Shown: one piece after another, positions 1 to 8,170 of the stretch
How the letters are laid out: each line of letters starts with the position of its first letter
Position numbering within the stretch: the first letter of the stretch is position 1
Assembly: GCA_035524955.1 (NCBI GenBank)
Contig: DATLFG010000042.1
Coordinates: 84,762 to 148,761 of the forward strand
Direction of reading: 5' to 3'
Length of the DNA: 64,000 nt
Source of the DNA: CAMLFJ01 sp035524955
GTDB lineage: Bacteria > Methylomirabilota > Methylomirabilia > Rokubacteriales > CSP1-6
Notes under the pieces: generated by a model
Seen by the model: only the letters and a program-made list of their open reading frames with translations
Databases searched by the model: none
What the model was told of the DNA's origin: nothing
Program-made: the position numbers and the translations under genes

Positions 1-792
1 CTCCCCGAAGCGCGCCGCGGGATCGGTGGCGACGTGACGGCGCAGCTCGACGCCGTCGAGCTCCACGCGCGCGTAGGCCGACCGGGCGCCGGCCGGCCCC
101 AGGGCGAAGCGCAGCTCGGGCGCGGGACCGGCCTCGATCACCGCGCGCATCTGCTCGAGCCCGGCCGTCACGCTCTGGGTGGTGAAGACGGTGACGGCGG
201 CGACCTCGCGCCGCGTGATGCCGAGCGGCTTGAGCCGCTGGAGCACCACGCCCTGGGCGGAGACGCCGTAGGCGGCCTCGGAGACCAGGGGGGCGTTGAG
301 GACCGGCGCGAGCGGCTGGCCGGCATCGTCCAGGACGCGCGTGGTGAGCACCAGCGCGTAGCGCCGCGCCTGGAGCAAGGCGCGCTCGGGGCGGGCGTAG
401 AGCGTATGGCTCGCCCCGTCCCAGACGAGCTGGCCGAGCCCGATGGGCGCCGGCAAGGCCTCGGGCAAGAGCGGGACGATGAACGCGCTGGCCTTCGTGA
501 GGCTATCGAGCGCGACGGGGCCCGAGAACCGGATGGCCACGCGCGGGTTGACGCTCCACCCATCCAGCTCGTTGACGAGGCGGATCTCGTCGCAGCCCGC
601 GGCGTCGACGCGGCAATCGGGCAGCGGGAGCGCCACGCGGCGTCCGGTGGCCTGACGCGGATCGGGCACCGTGTGCCGGTCCGAGGGGAAGAGCGCCTCG
701 ACCTCGGCGCCGACCGCCCGGGTCGGCTCGAAACTGACCGCGAGCGAGAGCCCGAGCGCGAGGCGACCGGCGAGGCGCCCGACGCGGCCCAC
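1..792 (-). CDS. Secreted lipase-like protein, N-terminal part (cut by window edge)
   Basis: A GTG-initiated frame of 264 codons runs without a stop from 792 to the window edge. It begins 5 bases after the htrA stop, with GAGG just upstream. Residues 1-29 look like a signal peptide (basic start, hydrophobic LALGLSLAVSF, Ala cleavage region). The mature start ALFPSDRHTVPDP and the later LDGWSVNPRVAIRFSGPV resemble the N-terminal domain of the secreted virulence-factor lipase group (Ig-like start before an alpha/beta hydrolase). The catalytic part would lie outside the window, so enzyme activity is not shown here. Position suggests co-transcription with htrA. Confidence 0.6.
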   Translation of the reverse strand, partial: MGRVGRLAGRLALGLSLAVSFEPTRAVGAEVEALFPSDRHTVPDPRQATGRRVALPLPDCRVDAAGCDEIRLVNELDGWSVNPRVAIRFSGPVALDSLTKASAFIVPLLPEALPAPIGLGQLVWDGASHTLYARPERALLQARRYALVLTTRVLDDAGQPLAPVLNAPLVSEAAYGVSAQGVVLQRLKPLGITRREVAAVTVFTTQSVTAGLEQMRAVIEAGPAPELRFALGPAGARSAYARVELDGVELRRHVATDPAARFGE

Positions 793-797
793 CGTCC

Positions 798-1952
798 TCA
801 GCGAGGAGGCTGGGGCGACGGCTGGCGCGGACCGGGCGCGGGCACCATGCGGCGCGGGACGCGCGGCGCGGCCTGGTAGGCCCCCACCGTCACCGCGACC
901 TCGGTCTCCTTGCCTTCGCGCATGAGCGAGATCTTGACGCTCTTGCCCACCGGCGTGCTCGAGATGATCCGCTGGAGATCGCGCGGGCCTTCGACCGCCG
1001 TCCCGTCCACGGAGACCACCACGTCATTGGCCCGGATCCCGCCCTGGTCGGCCGGCTGGCCGGCCACCACCTGGCGGATCAGCACACCCTTGGCCTCCTT
1101 GAGCCCGAACTTGGCGGCCTCCTCGTCCGGCACCTCGGCGATGCTGACGCCGAGCCACCCCCACTCGACCTTGCCCTTCTCGGCGAGCTGGGGCAGCAGC
1201 GCCTTCACCAGGTTCACCGGGATGGCGAAGCCGATCGTGCCGTTGACGGCGGCCATGCTGTTGACGCCCACGACCTCGCCCGCCATGTTGACGAGCGGGC
1301 CGCCCGAGTTGCCCGGGTTCACCGCGGCGTCCGTCTGGATGAACTCGAATCCGGGCGCGGCGACCTGGATCGGGGCCCCCTTGCGGCTCACGATCCCGAA
1401 GGACACCGACTGCTCGAGGCCGAAGGGGTGCCCGAGCGCCAGCACGAACTCGCCCACGCGGGTGCGGTTGGAATCGCCGAGCGCGGCCACCGGCAGCCCC
1501 GCGGCGTCGATCTTGACCAGGGCCAGGTCCACCCGCTCGTCCAGGCCGACCACCTTGCCCTCGAACCGTCGGCCGTCGATCAGGCGAACCTGGATCCGCT
1601 CGGCGTCCCCCACCACGTGGGCGTTCGTGACCAGGTAGCCGTCCTCGCGGATGATGAAGCCCGACCCCTGGCTCCGGCGCTCGTCCGGTGCCTCGGGCTG
1701 CTGCTCCTGGCCTTCCGCCAGGGCCTCCACCGTCCGACGCACCCGGATCTGGACCAGCGGTGGCTTGAGGCGCTCGGCCAGGTCGTGCATGAAGTCGTTC
1801 AGGCGCACGATATCGGGTGGCGCCGCGGGGCCCTGGCTCTCCTTCCACAGCGGGCCCGCGGGCCCCGCCTGGGCGAAGGCCCCCGGGGGCACCATGGCGG
1901 CGGGGATCACGAGAGACAGCGCGAGAGCGAGGGAGAGGGCTGAACGACGCAT
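798..1952 (-). CDS. htrA: HtrA/DegP-family periplasmic serine protease
   Basis: 384 residues. The start is fixed by AGGAGG seven bases upstream of the ATG and by a signal peptide (MRRSALSLALALSL, cleavage near GAFAQA). The trypsin-like domain shows the catalytic triad His112 (TNAHVVG), Asp142 (VDLALVKI) and Ser216 (GNSGGPLV). One PDZ domain follows at about residues 270-365 with the GLGV-like binding loop WGWLGVSI, then a Pro-rich tail. One PDZ rather than two places it with DegS/HtrA-type enzymes. Expected role: periplasmic quality control or stress proteolysis. A TATAAT box lies 44 bases upstream of the start. Confidence 0.93.
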   Translation of the reverse strand: MRRSALSLALALSLVIPAAMVPPGAFAQAGPAGPLWKESQGPAAPPDIVRLNDFMHDLAERLKPPLVQIRVRRTVEALAEGQEQQPEAPDERRSQGSGFIIREDGYLVTNAHVVGDAERIQVRLIDGRRFEGKVVGLDERVDLALVKIDAAGLPVAALGDSNRTRVGEFVLALGHPFGLEQSVSFGIVSRKGAPIQVAAPGFEFIQTDAAVNPGNSGGPLVNMAGEVVGVNSMAAVNGTIGFAIPVNLVKALLPQLAEKGKVEWGWLGVSIAEVPDEEAAKFGLKEAKGVLIRQVVAGQPADQGGIRANDVVVSVDGTAVEGPRDLQRIISSTPVGKSVKISLMREGKETEVAVTVGAYQAAPRVPRRMVPAPGPRQPSPQPPR

Positions 1953-1995
1953 CTGCAAGCCTCCTGGAGTGTCTGGTGCTCGGGGGACCGGACCG

Positions 1996-2001
1996 ATTAT
2001 A
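1996..2001 (-). promoter_or_regulatory. -10 box (TATAAT) upstream of htrA
   Basis: A perfect TATAAT on the minus strand followed by CGG, in the moaB-htrA gap, 44 bases before the htrA ATG. No convincing -35 is seen at 16-18 bases. The same TATAATCGG core precedes glcD. It suggests that htrA has its own promoter besides any read-through from moaB. Confidence 0.45.
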
Positions 2002-2031
2002 CCCCGCCGCGCCAATTCACCTACCGCCCAC

Positions 2032-2550
2032 CTACCGCCGCACCTCGCGGAGGACGTGGCCGAGCTCGGGGATGATCAGCTTCTCGAGCGCGAGCCGGCA
2101 GGCATTGGGAGAGCCCGGCAGCGAGAAGAGCGCCCGCCCGCGGACGACCCCACCCTGGGCGCGCGAGAGCATGGCGGCGGCGCCGACCTCCTGGTAGGAG
2201 AGCATCCGGAAGAGCTCACCGAACCCGGTGAGCCGCTTGTCGAGCAGGGCCTCGACCGCCTCGAAGGTGGAGTCGCGCGAGGTGACCCCGGTGCCGCCCG
2301 TGAGGACGAACGCCTCGACGGCGGGATCCTCGCAGCCCTTGCGGATCACCGCGGTGACCTCCGAGGGCTCGTCGCGGACGATGCAGTGGCCGACCACGGC
2401 GTGCCCGGCCTGGGTGAGCCGCTCGCGGATCAGCGCGCCGCTCGTGTCGGTCTCCGGCGTCTTGGAGTCGGAGATGGTCAGGACGAAGCAGCCGATGGCG
2501 CGCGGCGCATTCGCCTTGTGCTCGGTCGGCACGGCGTCGGGCCGGCTCAC
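2032..2550 (-). CDS. moaB: MoaB/Mog-type molybdopterin biosynthesis protein
   Basis: 172 residues, the usual length for MoaB. The MPT-binding motif LTGGTGVTSRD is at about residues 84-94 and SLPGSPNAC near 148-156, both family signatures. The protein adenylylates or binds molybdopterin in Mo-cofactor synthesis. The GTG start overlaps the stop of the Rieske gene (GTGA), so the two are translationally coupled. A molybdenum hydroxylase subunit is encoded at 47-49 kb, which would use such a cofactor. Mog and MoaB cannot be told apart by eye. Confidence 0.88.
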   Translation of the reverse strand: MSRPDAVPTEHKANAPRAIGCFVLTISDSKTPETDTSGALIRERLTQAGHAVVGHCIVRDEPSEVTAVIRKGCEDPAVEAFVLTGGTGVTSRDSTFEAVEALLDKRLTGFGELFRMLSYQEVGAAAMLSRAQGGVVRGRALFSLPGSPNACRLALEKLIIPELGHVLREVRR

Positions 2551-2861
2551 TCCGCTTCCTCCAGGTAGACGGCGCCGTCCTCGACGGTGGCCGTGTAGCG
2601 CGGGAGGCTCTCGCCGGGCACCGTCATGCAGGCGCCGGTGCGCATGTCGAATTCCCAGCCGTGGAGCGGGCAGATCACGATCTCGCCCTCGACCCAGCCC
2701 TCGCAGAGGCTACCGCCCTGGTGCGGGCAGTCGTCGCCGATGGCCAGGATCTCCTGGCCGCGCCGGTAGACGCCCACGTTGTGCCCGTTCACGCTGACGA
2801 GCACGCCCCTGCTGGGCGGCAGCTCCGACAGCCCCAGGACCTTCACGCGGGCCACGCGCAT
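2547..2861 (-). CDS. Rieske [2Fe-2S] ferredoxin-like protein
   Basis: 104 residues, a stand-alone Rieske domain of the NirD/biphenyl-dioxygenase ferredoxin size. Cluster ligands are visible as CPHQGG (Cys44, His46) and CPLHGWEF (Cys64, His67), the C-x-H...C-x-x-H pattern. There is no signal peptide or membrane anchor, so it should be cytoplasmic. It lies 22 bases after glcF and overlaps moaB, in one leftward operon with glcDEF. A role as electron carrier for the glycolate-oxidase-like complex is plausible but inferred from position only. Confidence 0.88.
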   Translation of the reverse strand: MRVARVKVLGLSELPPSRGVLVSVNGHNVGVYRRGQEILAIGDDCPHQGGSLCEGWVEGEIVICPLHGWEFDMRTGACMTVPGESLPRYTATVEDGAVYLEEAE

Positions 2862-2883
2862 CTCCCCCTCACGGCCTGCCCCC

Positions 2884-4248
2884 TCACCCGGCCCTCTCCC
2901 CCTCCGGGGGAGAGGGAGAATGCGGGGGCGAGGGGTCGCCGTAGGCCTGATCGAGGAGCTCCACGATGTGGAGCACCTGGATCGGCACCCCCTTCGCGCG
3001 CAGCCCCTGAACGATCTGGATGATGCAGCCCGGGTTGGCGGTGACCACCGCGTCGGCGCCGGTGGCCCGCACGTGGGCGACCTTGCGCTCCTGCAGGCGC
3101 GTGGCCATCTCCGGCTGGGTCAGGTTGTAGGTGCCCGCGGAGCCGCAGCACCAGTCGGACTCCTTCAGCTCCACCACGCGCAGGCCCGGAATCTGCGCGA
3201 GCAGCGCGCGCGGCTGCGTGCGGATCTGCTGGCCGTGCGCCACGTGACACGGATCGTGGTAGGTGACGGTCCGCCGCACTTCCCGCAGGGGCCCCCGCAG
3301 CGGCTCGGCGGCCAGGAACTCGGAGACGTCACGCACGCTCGCCGCGAAGCGCGCCGCGCGGCCGCGCCAGGCCGGATCGTCCGCGAGCAGCGTGCCGTAG
3401 GCCTTCATGTGGGCGCCGCAGCCGGACGTGTTCACGATGACGCGCTCCACGCCGGCGGCCTCGAAGGTCTCGATGGTGCGCCGGGCCAGGTCGAGCGCGG
3501 TGGCGTGCTCGCCCGCGTGGGCGTGGAGCGCGCCGCAGCAGGCCTGGGTCCGCGGCGCGATCACCTCGGCCCCGTTCCGGGCGAGCACGCGGGCCGTCGC
3601 GCGGTTGTGGGGGCCGAAGGCCACCTGCTGGATGCAGCCGGTGAGCAGGCCCACCCGCATGCGGCGCGCGCCGGTGGCCGGCGTCACCTCGGGCAGGGGC
3701 GCGCGGTCGGCGCCGGACGGGAGGTCCGGCAGCAGGGGCTCCCAGTGGCGCAGCGGCTCGGGCAGGTACCGGAGCAGCCCGGAGGCGCGAACCAGTCGCC
3801 GCAGGCCGCTGGCCTGGTAGAAGCGGAGGCCGGCGGCGGCCAGGCGCAGCAGCGACGGATTCGGCAGCAGCAGCGAGAAGTTGACCCACCGGAACGCCCG
3901 GCGCAGGGGCCCACCCGGCCGCTGCCGCTCGATCTCGGCCCGCGCGGCCTCGATGAGCTGGCCGTAGGGCACGCCGGACGGGCAGACCGTCTCGCAGGCG
4001 CGGCAGCCCAGGCAGAGATCGAGGTGCGCGACCGCGGAGTCGGTGAGCTTGATGCGGCCCTCGGCGAGCGACTTGATCAGCAGGATGCGGCCGCGGGGCG
4101 AGTCCATCTCGGTCCCCAGCTCGGAGAAGGTCGGGCAGTAGGCGAGACAGAGCCCGCAGTGCACGCAGCGGTCCACCCCCTCGACGTTCAGCCCGTGCAG
4201 GGTGAGCGGCGGCGACGGCTTCGTCTCGGTGACCGGCGGGTGCGCCAT
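2884..4248 (-). CDS. glcF: Glycolate oxidase iron-sulfur subunit
   Basis: 454 residues. The N-terminal two-cluster ferredoxin domain shows CVHCGLCLAYCP (from about residue 32) and CLGCRACETVCPSG (about 79), ligands for two [4Fe-4S] clusters. Two C-terminal CCG domains follow (ACCGALH near 237, DWCCGSAGTY near 365). This is the GlcF/LldE-like electron-transfer subunit that accepts electrons from GlcD/GlcE. It starts 4 bases after the glcE stop. The last about 15 codons (SPPHSPSPPEGE) are encoded by a palindromic repeat at 2892-2916, so the C-terminus seems to have been extended by repeat insertion. Confidence 0.92.
   Translation of the reverse strand: MAHPPVTETKPSPPLTLHGLNVEGVDRCVHCGLCLAYCPTFSELGTEMDSPRGRILLIKSLAEGRIKLTDSAVAHLDLCLGCRACETVCPSGVPYGQLIEAARAEIERQRPGGPLRRAFRWVNFSLLLPNPSLLRLAAAGLRFYQASGLRRLVRASGLLRYLPEPLRHWEPLLPDLPSGADRAPLPEVTPATGARRMRVGLLTGCIQQVAFGPHNRATARVLARNGAEVIAPRTQACCGALHAHAGEHATALDLARRTIETFEAAGVERVIVNTSGCGAHMKAYGTLLADDPAWRGRAARFAASVRDVSEFLAAEPLRGPLREVRRTVTYHDPCHVAHGQQIRTQPRALLAQIPGLRVVELKESDWCCGSAGTYNLTQPEMATRLQERKVAHVRATGADAVVTANPGCIIQIVQGLRAKGVPIQVLHIVELLDQAYGDPSPPHSPSPPEGERAG
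2892..2916. repeat. CCCTCTCCC-type palindromic repeat, copy 1
   Basis: Perfect 11-bp arms CCCTCTCCCCC (2892-2902) and GGGGGAGAGGG (2906-2916) around a TCC loop, followed by AGAA. It lies at the 3' end of glcF inside the reading frame. A second copy with the same nine-base arm and the same AGAA flank is at 16600-16623. It looks like a REP-like dispersed element and may also act as a transcript-end hairpin for glcF. Confidence 0.7.
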
Positions 4249-4252
4249 CGGG

Positions 4253-5572
4253 TCAGATGCCTCCCACGAAGCGCCCCGGGTTCAGGATGCCGTGCGGGTC
4301 GAGGCGTTCCTTGATGCCCTTCATCAGGCGCAGGGTGGGGCCGGCCGTGTCCCACACCGCCACCCGCTCCTTCACGGCGAGCGGGGCCGACTCGATCATC
4401 GCGTGCCCGCCCACACGGTTGGCCAGGGCGCGCCACTCGGTGAGCGCGGAGACCACCGCGTTCGGATTCGTGCCGCCGGCCAGCACCGCGGTCACGATGC
4501 CGACGCCGGCATGCGCGGTGAACGCGCCGACGAGGCCGTTGCGCCGCGCGGCCGCCGCGCCCGCCTCCATGAGCTCGGCGATCTGGGCGGGCAGCACGGC
4601 CCACTTCATCACCGCGGCGACCCGATCGTGGCCCGGCCGGCCGAGCCCGGCCAGCGCGCGCCAGGCGTCATCGCGCGCGCCGCCGTCGAGCACGGAGGTC
4701 TCCCCGAGGCCGAGCGGCCCGAGCAGGCGCTGGAGCTCGGCCACCTGCCAGTCCACCTGTGGGGCGATCCCGTCGAGGCCGACCAGGAGCGCGGCGCCGC
4801 CGCCCAGGCCCAGGCGCCGGAGCGCCTCGGCGTCCGCCAGCTCGAGCGCCGAGGGAAGGAGGTCCGAGCCCAGCACCGCGCGCGCGGCCGCGCCCGCGGC
4901 CTTCAGCCGATCGAACCGCGCGACCACGACCCGGTCCACGTCCGCGCGGGGCCGGAGCTTCAGCGTCGCCTCCGCCAGGACGCCGAGGGTGCCGAAGGAG
5001 CCGACGTAGAGCTTCGGGAGATCGTAGCCGGCCACGTTCTTGACCACCTTGCCGCCGCCGCGTACCAGGCTGCCGTCGGCCATGACCACGGTGAGCCCGA
5101 TCACCAGATCCCGCGCGGTGCCGTAGAGATGCCGGCGCGGGCCCGAGGCGTCGCTGGCGAGCATGCCGCCCACCGTGGCCCGCTCGGTCGCGCCCGCGTC
5201 GAGCGAGAGCCACTGCCCGCGCTTGCCCAGCTCGGCCTGCAGCGTCTCGAACGGCAGCCCCGCCTCGACGGTGACCGTGAGATCGCCCGGCTCGTGCTCG
5301 AGGATGCGGTCGAGCCGCTTGAGCCCCAGCACCAGACCGAGGCGGTTCGGCGGCGAGCCGATCGCCATCTTGGTGCCCGCGCCCCACGGCGTGACCGGCA
5401 GGCCCGCCTCGCCGGCCGCCCGCAGCACGGCGGCGATCTCCTCCTTCGTGCCCGGGAAGACCACCGCCTCCGGCGCGCGGCCCTCCACCACGAACGGCGA
5501 GCAGTCGACGCCCGTGAGCACGTGGGATGCGCCGACGAGGGTGCGTAGCTTGTCCGGCAGGGCTGACGGCAC
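4253..5572 (-). CDS. glcE: Glycolate oxidase FAD-binding subunit
   Basis: 439 residues with a GTG start. The FAD_binding_4 (PCMH) domain is visible: VTPWGAGTKM near residue 60, VTVEAGLPFETLQ near 100, GGMLASDASGP near 135 and KNVAGYDLPKL near 180. The length fits GlcE (about 350-440) rather than GlcD. GlcE partners GlcD and GlcF in the membrane-associated oxidation of glycolate to glyoxylate. It lies between glcD (25 bases upstream) and glcF (4 bases downstream). Confidence 0.92.
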   Translation of the reverse strand: MPSALPDKLRTLVGASHVLTGVDCSPFVVEGRAPEAVVFPGTKEEIAAVLRAAGEAGLPVTPWGAGTKMAIGSPPNRLGLVLGLKRLDRILEHEPGDLTVTVEAGLPFETLQAELGKRGQWLSLDAGATERATVGGMLASDASGPRRHLYGTARDLVIGLTVVMADGSLVRGGGKVVKNVAGYDLPKLYVGSFGTLGVLAEATLKLRPRADVDRVVVARFDRLKAAGAAARAVLGSDLLPSALELADAEALRRLGLGGGAALLVGLDGIAPQVDWQVAELQRLLGPLGLGETSVLDGGARDDAWRALAGLGRPGHDRVAAVMKWAVLPAQIAELMEAGAAAARRNGLVGAFTAHAGVGIVTAVLAGGTNPNAVVSALTEWRALANRVGGHAMIESAPLAVKERVAVWDTAGPTLRLMKGIKERLDPHGILNPGRFVGGI

Positions 5573-5597
5573 GGCGACGAGCGTCCCGATGCCCGCG

Positions 5598-7070
5598 CTA
5601 GAACCGCTGGGCGAGGCCCTTCTCTTCGATCGGGTGCGGGCGGTAGGCCGGGCCGACCTCGACGCAGGCCTTGTTGCTCGGGAAGATCTTGCCGGGATTG
5701 CAGAGGCCGGTCGGATTGAACGCCTCCTTCACCCGGCGCATGCAGGCCAGATCGGCCTCCGAGAAGATGAACGGCATGTAGTCCGCCTTCTCGAGCCCGA
5801 TGCCGTGCTCGCCCGAGATGGAGCCGCCGACCTCGGCGCACACCTTCAGGATCTCGGCGCCCGCCGCCACCACCCGCGCCTCCTCCCCCGGCCGCCGCGG
5901 GTCGTACAGGATGTTTGGATGGAGGTTGCCGTCGCCGGCGTGGAACACGTTGCCGACGCGCAGGCCGTGCGCGGCCACGATCGCGTTCACGCGCCCGAGC
6001 ACGTACGGCAGCTTGGTGCGCGGGATCACGCCGTCCATCACCATGTAGGCGGGCGAGATGCGGCCGTAGGCGCCGAAGGCGGACTTGCGGCCCTTCCAGA
6101 GGAGCTGGCGCTCGGCTTCGTCGCGCGCCGCCCGCACGTCGCGGGCGCCGCAGTCGCGACAGGCGGCCACCACCCGCTCGGCCTGCGCCTCCATGCCGGC
6201 GGCCAGGCCGTCCAGCTCGATCAGGAGCGCGGCCGCCGCGTCGCGCGGGTAGCCGCACCCGAACGCGTCCTCCACCGCCTCGATGGTGAGCTGGTCGATC
6301 ATCTCCATCGCGGCGGGCACGAGGCCGCGCGCGATGATGGCGGAGACCGCGGCCGAGGCCTGGTCCACCTGGTCGAAAACTGCCAACACTGTTTTTACTG
6401 CCTGAGGCTTCCTGAGGATGCGGACCACGATCTTGGTCGCGATGCCGAAGGTGCCCTCGGAGCCCACGAAGAGGCCGACCAGATCGTAGCCCTGCGTGTC
6501 GCGCGTCTTGCCGCCGAGCCACATCAGCTCGCCGTCCGGCAGCACCACCTCGAGGCCGAGCACGTGGTTGGTCGTGACCCCGTACTTGAGCGTGTGCGGG
6601 CCCCCGGAGTTGTTCGCGATATTGCCGCCGATCGTGCAGGCCTGCTGGCTCGAGGGATCGGGCGCATAGTAGAAACCCCGCGGGCCCACCGCCCACGTGA
6701 GGTGGAGGTTCACCAGCCCCGGCTCCACCACCGCGAACTGGTTGTCGTAGTCCACCTCGAGCACGCGATTCATCCGCATCAGCGAGATGACGAGGCCGCC
6801 CTCGGACGGCAGGCAGCCGCCGGAGAGCCCGGTCCCGGCGCCGCGGGCCACGAAGGGGATGCCTTCCCGGCCGGCGAGCTTGACCAGGGCCGCCACCTGC
6901 TCCGCGCTCCGCGGGAACACCACGAAGTCGGCGAGGGCCCGGAAGAGGGTGAGGCCATCGGACTCGTAGACCAGCAGCTCTTCGGGATCGGAGAGGACGC
7001 CGTCCGGCCCGAGCAGGGCCTCCATCTCGCGACGGAGAAGCGTCTTCCGGGCCGGGCTCAGGGGGGTCAC
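5598..7070 (-). CDS. glcD: Glycolate oxidase catalytic FAD-linked subunit
   Basis: 490 residues from a GTG at 7070. FAD-binding signatures are PFVARGAGTGLSGG near residue 70 and GGNIANNSGGPHTLKYG near 140; the C-terminal FAD-oxidase domain has HAGDGNLHPNIL and GEHGIG. It oxidises glycolate (or a related 2-hydroxyacid such as D-lactate) and is the first gene of glcDEF. A longer frame reaching 7136 would run into tRNA-Asn and is rejected. A TATAAT six bases before the GTG implies that the mRNA starts at or next to the start codon, that is, a leaderless transcript. Confidence 0.92.
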   Translation of the reverse strand: MTPLSPARKTLLRREMEALLGPDGVLSDPEELLVYESDGLTLFRALADFVVFPRSAEQVAALVKLAGREGIPFVARGAGTGLSGGCLPSEGGLVISLMRMNRVLEVDYDNQFAVVEPGLVNLHLTWAVGPRGFYYAPDPSSQQACTIGGNIANNSGGPHTLKYGVTTNHVLGLEVVLPDGELMWLGGKTRDTQGYDLVGLFVGSEGTFGIATKIVVRILRKPQAVKTVLAVFDQVDQASAAVSAIIARGLVPAAMEMIDQLTIEAVEDAFGCGYPRDAAAALLIELDGLAAGMEAQAERVVAACRDCGARDVRAARDEAERQLLWKGRKSAFGAYGRISPAYMVMDGVIPRTKLPYVLGRVNAIVAAHGLRVGNVFHAGDGNLHPNILYDPRRPGEEARVVAAGAEILKVCAEVGGSISGEHGIGLEKADYMPFIFSEADLACMRRVKEAFNPTGLCNPGKIFPSNKACVEVGPAYRPHPIEEKGLAQRF

Positions 7071-7076
7071 GGGCCG

Positions 7077-7082
7077 ATTATA
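7077..7082 (-). promoter_or_regulatory. -10 box of leaderless glcD promoter
   Basis: TATAAT on the minus strand followed by CGGCCC and then the GTG start of glcD. Transcription would be expected to begin about seven bases downstream, at the start codon itself. No ribosome binding site fits between. The downstream flank CGGnCC is shared with the htrA -10 region at 1996-2001. A -35 element is not obvious. Confidence 0.45.
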
Positions 7083-7106
7083 GCATCGGGGGCTCGGGCG
7101 GGAGGG

Positions 7107-7181
7107 TGGCTCCCCGAGCAGGACTCGAACCTGCAACCCTCCGGTTAACAGCCGGATGCTCTACCATTGAGCTATCGGGGA
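7107..7181 (-). tRNA. tRNA-Asn (GTT)
   Basis: Seven-bp acceptor TCCCCGA/TCGGGGA, D-loop AGCTCAATGGTAGAG, anticodon loop CTGTTAA with GTT, T-arm GGTTCGAGTCC, and an encoded CCA. Length 75. It sits between recR and glcD on the same strand. Confidence 0.97.
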
Positions 7182-7241
7182 ATCAGGGAGGGAGCCGTCC
7201 GGTCTGTTCTATCACACGTCCCGGACGCGCGCCAAGCCTCC

Positions 7242-7844
7242 CTACCCCATCTCGCGCCGTCCCTCCATCGCCTTGGACAGCGTCACCTCGTCGGCGTACT
7301 CGAGGTCGCCGCCCACCGGCAGCCCACGGGCGATGCGGGTAATCCGCATGCCGAGCGGCTTGAGCAGCTTGGCGAGATAGATGGCGGTGGCCTCGCCCTC
7401 CACGCTCGGGTTGGTGGCCAGGATCACCTCCTCGACCCGGTCGTGCTCCAGCCGGACCAGCAGCTCGCGCACCCGTAGGTCCTCCGGCCCGATCCCGTCG
7501 AGCGGCGACAGCGCGCCCAGCAGCACGTGGTAGCGGCCGCGGAACTCGCCGGTGCGCTCGAGCGCGAGCAGGTCGTTGGGCTCCTCCACCACGCAGAGCG
7601 TCCGCTGCTCCCGTTGCGGGTCCGCGCAGATGCGGCAGGGATCCTGCTCGGTGACGTTGAAGCACACCGTGCAGTGGACGATGAGCTGCTTGAGCTGGGT
7701 CAGCGCCTCCCCGAGCGCGGCGACCTCGGGGGCGGGGCGCTTGAGGAGGAAGAAGGTGAGCCGCTGGGCCGTCTTGGGCCCGATGCCGGGCAGCCGCTGG
7801 AGCGCGTCGATGAGCCGCGCCACCGGCTCGGGGTAATAGGCCAT
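7242..7844 (-). CDS. recR: Recombination protein RecR
   Basis: 200 residues, the standard RecR length. Features in order: helix-hairpin-helix LPGIGPKTAQRL (18-29), zinc finger with CTVCFNV and CRICAD (58-74), and a Toprim domain from about 80 with VVEEPND and ATNPSVEGEAT. RecR works with RecO/RecF in loading RecA at gaps. Its ATG overlaps the ybaB stop by one base; dnaX-ybaB-recR is the classical operon order. Confidence 0.97.
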   Translation of the reverse strand: MAYYPEPVARLIDALQRLPGIGPKTAQRLTFFLLKRPAPEVAALGEALTQLKQLIVHCTVCFNVTEQDPCRICADPQREQRTLCVVEEPNDLLALERTGEFRGRYHVLLGALSPLDGIGPEDLRVRELLVRLEHDRVEEVILATNPSVEGEATAIYLAKLLKPLGMRITRIARGLPVGGDLEYADEVTLSKAMEGRREMG

Positions 7845-8170
7845 TACACTCCGAGTCCTGGGCCGAGGCCGGGGATCTTGAGCCCGGCCGTGATCTTGCT
7901 CATCTCGCCCTGCACCATCTCCTTGGACTTGCGCAGCGCCTCGTTGCAGGCCGCCAGCACGAGATCCTCGAGCATCTGCGCGTCCTCGGGGTTGATGACC
8001 TCGCGGTCGATCTTGATGGACACGATCTCCTGCTTGCCGTTCGCCACCACCGTGACCATGCCGCCGCCCGCGGTGGCCTCCACCGTCTTCTTGGCCGCCT
8101 CCGCCTGGAGCTGCTCCATCTGGGCCTGGAGCTTCTGCGCCTCCTTCATGATGTTGCCGAAGCCTTTCAC
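7844..8170 (-). CDS. ybaB: YbaB/EbfC-family nucleoid-associated protein
   Basis: 108 residues from a GTG at 8170 that overlaps the dnaX stop (GTGA), with GGAGGAAGGAG upstream. The N-terminal part is a charged helix (IMKEAQKLQAQMEQLQAEAAKK), followed by the beta-sheet core with VVANGKQEIVSIKI and the dimer helix LEDLVLAACNEAL, which match the family. YbaB dimers bind DNA non-specifically. The gene sits in the conserved dnaX-ybaB-recR cluster. Confidence 0.95.
   Translation of the reverse strand: MKGFGNIMKEAQKLQAQMEQLQAEAAKKTVEATAGGGMVTVVANGKQEIVSIKIDREVINPEDAQMLEDLVLAACNEALRKSKEMVQGEMSKITAGLKIPGLGPGLGV

Noticed and set aside
7071..7136. Longer N-terminus of glcD from a TTG at 7136
   Set aside because: It would translate through tRNA-Asn; the -10 box at 7077-7082 and the family start favour GTG 7070.
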